12,134 nt of DNA from Planctomycetales bacterium (GTDB lineage Bacteria; Planctomycetota; SBBH01), in the NCBI GenBank assembly GCA_005239795.1, contig SBBH01000115.1:1-12134 (forward strand). Direction: 5' to 3'. Made by a program: the position numbers and the translations under genes. How positions within the stretch are numbered: position 1 is the stretch's first letter; each line of letters opens with the position of its first letter. Below the pieces are notes generated by a model. The model made no database searches. It had not been told where the DNA came from and saw only the letters and a program-made list of their open reading frames with translations. Below are positions 8,734-12,134 of the stretch, in pieces.

Positions 8734-9113
8734 AGTGCGTTCTTCTGTCTCCGGAGCGGGCCCTCTTTGACGGCGAGGCGTCGTCGATCCAGCTTCCCGC
8801 CTACGACGGCGGGATGGGAATCCTTCCCAAGCATGCCCCGATGATCGGACGCTTGGGGGACGGCTTCTTAGTCCTGTCGACTCCTCAAGGGGCCCAGACG
8901 TTTCTCGTCTTCGACGGGTTCTACCGGATCTTAAAGGACACAGTCACGATCCTCTGCGCCGACGCCCTGCCTGAGCGCGAAGTCACTCCCGAGGCCGCCG
9001 AGGAGGAGATGAACCGCGCCAAAAAACTCCCCGCCACCAGCGACGTCCAATGCCTCGCCCAGCAGGCGGCCTTGAGGCGCGCCGCCCTCAAAAAACGCGC
9101 CGCGAGGCGGTAA
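8730..9113 (+). CDS. atpC: ATP synthase F1 subunit epsilon
   Basis: 127 residues. N-terminal beta-sandwich (about 1-82) with the family signature GGMGILPKHAPMIGRLGDG (27-45), then a helical, charged C-terminal part (about 86-127) ending KKRAARR, which in other bacteria can extend up the shaft and block ATP hydrolysis. Start ATG 8730 overlaps the atpD stop as ATGA, the coupling arrangement usual for this pair; only a weak AAAGAA precedes it. The frame is open upstream to 8649 inside atpD, but that extension has no family match. It is the last gene of the operon. Confidence 0.93.
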
Positions 9114-9213
9114 AGCGGGAAAAAGCGTGCATTTTTTGCGCGGCCCGACCGACGGCGGCCGCTGAAGTTGAGGCCCCCCGCCCAAAATCCTGGCTGGCGC
9201 CTAGAATGAAACG
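9114..9213. other. Gap between atpC and the kinase gene
   Basis: Holds a T6 run (9132-9137) without a good stem before it and a GC hairpin GCGGCC/GGCCGC (9140-9145 with 9157-9162, loop 11) without a T-run after it. Neither is a convincing intrinsic terminator. The right end carries the TAGAAT element listed separately. Confidence 0.5.
9202..9207 (+). promoter_or_regulatory. -10-like TAGAAT for the kinase, leaderless spacing
   Basis: TAGAAT is followed by exactly six bases and then the ATG at 9214, the same geometry and the same CTAGAAT heptamer as before gspK. No Shine-Dalgarno site and no clear -35 at 16-18 bases upstream. It suggests the kinase has its own promoter and a leaderless message. 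Confidence 0.5.
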
Positions 9214-11982
9214 ATGCCGTTGGAAGAACCCAAGATCGGCTCGATGGCCATCTCGCGCGGGTGGGTGACGCCCACGCAGTTGGCCGAGTGCCTGGAGATT
9301 CAGCAATCCCGATCGCGGAACGCTTCCCACCCGGTGCTCCTGGGAGAGATCCTTCTCGAAAGGAAATACCTCACCTCCGAGCGGCTCCAATGGCTCGTCC
9401 TCCACCAAGAGCGCTACATCATCAACTGCCCCCACTGCGGCGCCCGCCTTTTGGCTCCGGAGCTTCCCCCGGGGACGAAAACACACTGCACCCAATGCAA
9501 GGGGGAGATGATCCTCGCCGGTCCTGGACAGCCCCCCTCGAAGCATACTTCCATCCCTGAACTCATGAGGGCCGCCGCTTCAGTGGAAACGGACCCCCTC
9601 GTGGGACAGGAGATCGGAGGGTACAAGATCGAGGCGAAGCTCGGCGCCGGAGGAATGGGGATCGTCTACCGAGCCCGGCAGATCGCGCTCGACCGCGTGG
9701 TCGCGCTCAAGTTCCTGAAGGCGGACAACGACGCCCCCGATTTCCTTGAGCGATTCAAGCGCGAGGCGCAGGCGGCGGCGCGCCTGAATCATCCCAACGT
9801 CGTCCAGGTCTATGACGCAGGGAACGCCGGCGACATGCTTTTTTTTTCCATGGAATTCATCGAAGGGGAATCCTTGTCGGCGGTCCTCGACCGCCAGGAA
9901 AAGATCCCTTGCGCTCGGGCGCTGCGCATTATCCGAGAGATCGCCAAGGCCCTGGCCTATGCTCACAAGAATGGCGTGATCCATCGCGACGTCAAGCCTG
10001 ACAACATCCTTCTGTCTAGGGACGGCCGCGTGAAGCTCACCGATCTGGGATTGGCCAAGGTCAAAAGCAAAGGGGAGTCGCGCCAATCGCTGACGCTTTC
10101 GGGAGAGGTCATGGGCACTCCCTACTTCATGTCTCCCGAGCAGACCCGCGACACCCGCACGGTGGATGCCCGCAGCGACATTTATTCGCTCGGCGCCACG
10201 TTCTACCGCATGGTTACGGGAACGGTGCCGTTCCCCGGAGAGAGTCCCGTCGAAGTGATGGTCAAGATCCAGAAAGGACCCGTGCCGAACGCAAGCGCCA
10301 AGCATCCCGAAATCCCCTGGGTCTATGGAAATCTCATCGTTCGAATGATGGCCCTCGACCCCGCGCGGCGCTTCCCTTCCGCCTTGGAATTCCTGAAAAG
10401 TTCCGAGGCGGTCGAGCGCGGATCGAGCGCGGTTCGTCCATCACCGCCCGAGGTGATCGGAAGTTCCACAAGCGATCGGCCGGCCGGCATCCCTCGAAAA
10501 ACGGTCGTGGCCATGGCGGCTCTCGGCGCTGTCGCGATGACCGCGCTGGGATTCGCCCTGGGACAGATCGCAAACCGGCCACCCAAGTCGGAAAATGCGG
10601 TTCCTTCGCTCCGGCCTGAAAAACCCGTACCCTCGCTCCCTCCTTCCTCCCAATCTCCTCCCGCAACGGCGACACCCACGATCGCAACAACATCACAGGT
10701 CGAACCGACCGAAATCCTCTGGCGGCTTTTCCAAGAATACCGCTCCGCCAGACCGCAAGACTGCGAGGGGCAGAAGGCGTTTCTCGACGCGGCCAAGCGC
10801 GAACCCAGCGCCGACCGCGAATCCCCGTACGCCAAGAAGCTGGAAGAGGCCTCCGAAACCCTGGCCGCGCAGGAACGATCCGCCAGTCAAGAAGCCTCCA
10901 TGCTCGCGGCGGCCCACAAAGACGTGGACAAACTCTGCAAAGCAAGACGCTTCGAGGAAGCGCTCGATGACGATGCCCTAGCCGATAGGCACCCGGACCT
11001 GGCAGGCCTGCCCGCTTTCGCGACGCTTGTCCAAGAGCTTCCCGAGCGAGTCGAGAATGCCGCCCACGAAGACTACGCCAAGGTGATCGAAGCGCTCCTG
11101 ACAGCCTGCCTGACTGGGAATGACATCTCTGAAGCCGAGAAGCTTTTGACACAAGCTTTGGACCGGTATGCGCCGTTTCCGGCTCTGATCAAAAAAATTA
11201 AGGGAATCCAGAATATGGTTTCCATCCTCCGGAAACGCCCGGAGACTCCAGAGTCGTCTGCCGTCGATCTCCGCGAAGAGCCGACGGCCGGGATCCCCCC
11301 CGATAAACCTGACAAGTCCGTTTCCACTCCCAAGAAGAAAAAAAGCAAGAAACGGATCTACTTCGATTCAAACGAAGATATGAAAGACTGGGTCCTCCTA
11401 GGCCCTCCTGAAATGAAATCCCATGTCAAACCCCGCATCCACGACGGGGGCGTCTCGTTTCCCTCTTTCAAGGACGCCCCCCCGGGCAGGAAAGAGCCCG
11501 ACAAACCCATGCGCATGGTTCCCCTTCGCTACCGCCCCGTCCTGAAAAAGATAGACCGGATTCAATTGATCTGGCGTCCGAAATCCTGGAAAGAAGGCCG
11601 TTTCGCCGCCTGCCTTAAAAAGAACGATTCCCTCGACGACGATCCACTCGCCATTCCTCCGATCGTGGAATTTCGCACGTCTCCCGATGGCTGCTTCTGC
11701 TGCTTTCCCCTCTTCCGAGACGAAGGATCACGGGAACAGGACATGACCCCCCTTGCGCCGTCCCCGGAGGGATACCATGTCACAATCGAGTTCTCCAAGA
11801 AAAAGGAGGCCAGCCTCACGATCACGGTCATCCCAGAACTCAAAAAGAAGGGGCGATCAGTCGAATTCACGCTCCCCCCATCGTTCGCAGAGGAGGTTGT
11901 TTTCTCCGTGATGCTGGGCTTCGACGACATCCTGTCCCACGTCGAGTTTGCCGCCGAGGAGTTTGACGAACCGGGTCGATAG
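9214..11982 (+). CDS. Membrane-anchored Hanks-type Ser/Thr protein kinase
   Basis: 922 residues. Domains in order: 1-68, a helical module (IGSMAISRGWVTPTQLAECL, LLGEILLERKYLT) like the N-terminal domain of type II secretion/pilus ATPases; 72-95, a zinc ribbon with C72-x2-C75 and C92-x2-C95; about 136-398, the kinase. The kinase has Gly-loop GAGGMG (144-149), K166 in VVALKFL, E184, HRDVKPDN (257-264; D259, N264), DLG in place of DFG (277-279), GTPYFMSPEQ (301-310) and D322, so it should be active. A single TM helix follows (about 429-451), so the kinase faces the cytoplasm. The outer part has a Pro-rich linker, a helical segment with TPR-like character (about 500-670), a Lys-rich stretch (707-714) and a C-terminal beta-rich region (about 714-915) that resembles a jelly-roll or LamG-like binding domain. 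Substrate and ligand are unknown. Confidence 0.88.
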   Translation: MPLEEPKIGSMAISRGWVTPTQLAECLEIQQSRSRNASHPVLLGEILLERKYLTSERLQWLVLHQERYIINCPHCGARLLAPELPPGTKTHCTQCKGEMILAGPGQPPSKHTSIPELMRAAASVETDPLVGQEIGGYKIEAKLGAGGMGIVYRARQIALDRVVALKFLKADNDAPDFLERFKREAQAAARLNHPNVVQVYDAGNAGDMLFFSMEFIEGESLSAVLDRQEKIPCARALRIIREIAKALAYAHKNGVIHRDVKPDNILLSRDGRVKLTDLGLAKVKSKGESRQSLTLSGEVMGTPYFMSPEQTRDTRTVDARSDIYSLGATFYRMVTGTVPFPGESPVEVMVKIQKGPVPNASAKHPEIPWVYGNLIVRMMALDPARRFPSALEFLKSSEAVERGSSAVRPSPPEVIGSSTSDRPAGIPRKTVVAMAALGAVAMTALGFALGQIANRPPKSENAVPSLRPEKPVPSLPPSSQSPPATATPTIATTSQVEPTEILWRLFQEYRSARPQDCEGQKAFLDAAKREPSADRESPYAKKLEEASETLAAQERSASQEASMLAAAHKDVDKLCKARRFEEALDDDALADRHPDLAGLPAFATLVQELPERVENAAHEDYAKVIEALLTACLTGNDISEAEKLLTQALDRYAPFPALIKKIKGIQNMVSILRKRPETPESSAVDLREEPTAGIPPDKPDKSVSTPKKKKSKKRIYFDSNEDMKDWVLLGPPEMKSHVKPRIHDGGVSFPSFKDAPPGRKEPDKPMRMVPLRYRPVLKKIDRIQLIWRPKSWKEGRFAACLKKNDSLDDDPLAIPPIVEFRTSPDGCFCCFPLFRDEGSREQDMTPLAPSPEGYHVTIEFSKKKEASLTITVIPELKKKGRSVEFTLPPSFAEEVVFSVMLGFDDILSHVEFAAEEFDEPGR

Positions 11983-12065
11983 CCCAGCCTCATGCCCCCC
12001 TTTTCACCCCACGAGTATCCCCAGTTTGAGGAGCCGATAAACCAGTAAAGAGGCACCTCCTTTTA

Positions 12066-12134
12066 TGACCTGCCCCCATTCTTTGGTCCAGTGAAATGCT
12101 AGTTCAGCTCCGGGTTGCTCCTCCCACCCTGCCC
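12066..12134. mobile_element. Possible insertion-sequence end at the right edge
   Basis: From 12066 the sequence reads TGACCTGCCCCCATTCTTTG and on to GGTCCAG. This starts with TG and has the C-rich then TTTGGTCCA pattern I associate with terminal inverted repeats of IS3-like elements. No transposase is in view, and the match is from memory, not a search. Bases 11983-12065, between the kinase stop and this point, hold no gene or clear signal. Confidence 0.35.

Noticed and set aside
9114..9170. Intrinsic terminator after atpC
   Set aside because: The GC stem (9140-9162) has no following T-run, and the T6 run (9132-9137) has no proper stem before it.
11562..12056. - strand 164-residue frame beginning GTG at 12056
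   Set aside because: AGGAGG directly abuts the GTG with no spacer, and nearly all of the frame is antisense to the kinase C-terminus, whose own frame is well supported.

Overview
The window (about 64% GC by eye) is dominated by a complete F-type ATP synthase operon on the + strand, in the order atpZ-atpI-atpB-atpE-atpF-atpH-atpA-atpG-atpD-atpC (1815-9113). Upstream lie a lone type II secretion pseudopilin gene (gspK) and, on the opposite strand, the first part of an adenosine deaminase-family gene. Downstream is a large membrane-anchored Hanks-type Ser/Thr kinase. All subunits needed for a working enzyme are present and look intact, including the catalytic and proton-path residues. The kinase layout (secretion-ATPase-like N-terminal module, zinc ribbon, kinase, TM, long periplasmic part) suggests a Planctomycetota or other PVC-like environmental bacterium. 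That placement is an inference from gene style and was not tested.

Layout. 1-365 is a fold-back: 89-bp perfect inverted arms, with the deaminase reading frame running in from the right on the - strand and continuing from the left on the + strand. This looks like a chimeric contig end. 686-732 is a divergent start region. 732-1763 is gspK. 1776-1803 is a near-consensus sigma70-type promoter for the atp operon. 1815-9113 is the operon, tightly packed (overlaps or short gaps) except around atpG. There, two gaps (6206-6341 and 7218-7326) are filled with 7-bp tandem repeats arranged as imperfect inverted arms. 9114-9213 is the gap before the kinase, and 9214-11982 is the kinase. 11983-12134 has no gene; its last about 70 bases resemble the end of an insertion sequence, which would explain why the contig stops there.

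Working together. AtpB, AtpE and AtpF form Fo, AtpH joins stalk and head, and AtpA, AtpG, AtpD and AtpC form F1. AtpZ and AtpI are small membrane accessory proteins. The c-subunit lacks the usual Na+ ligands, so H+ coupling is expected. Two further points stand out. First, gspK and the kinase each have TAGAAT exactly six bases before the start codon, which is leaderless-promoter geometry, while most internal operon genes have good Shine-Dalgarno sites. Second, atpG alone is bracketed by heptamer arrays and has no Shine-Dalgarno site. I found no CRISPR, tRNA, rRNA or defence locus.
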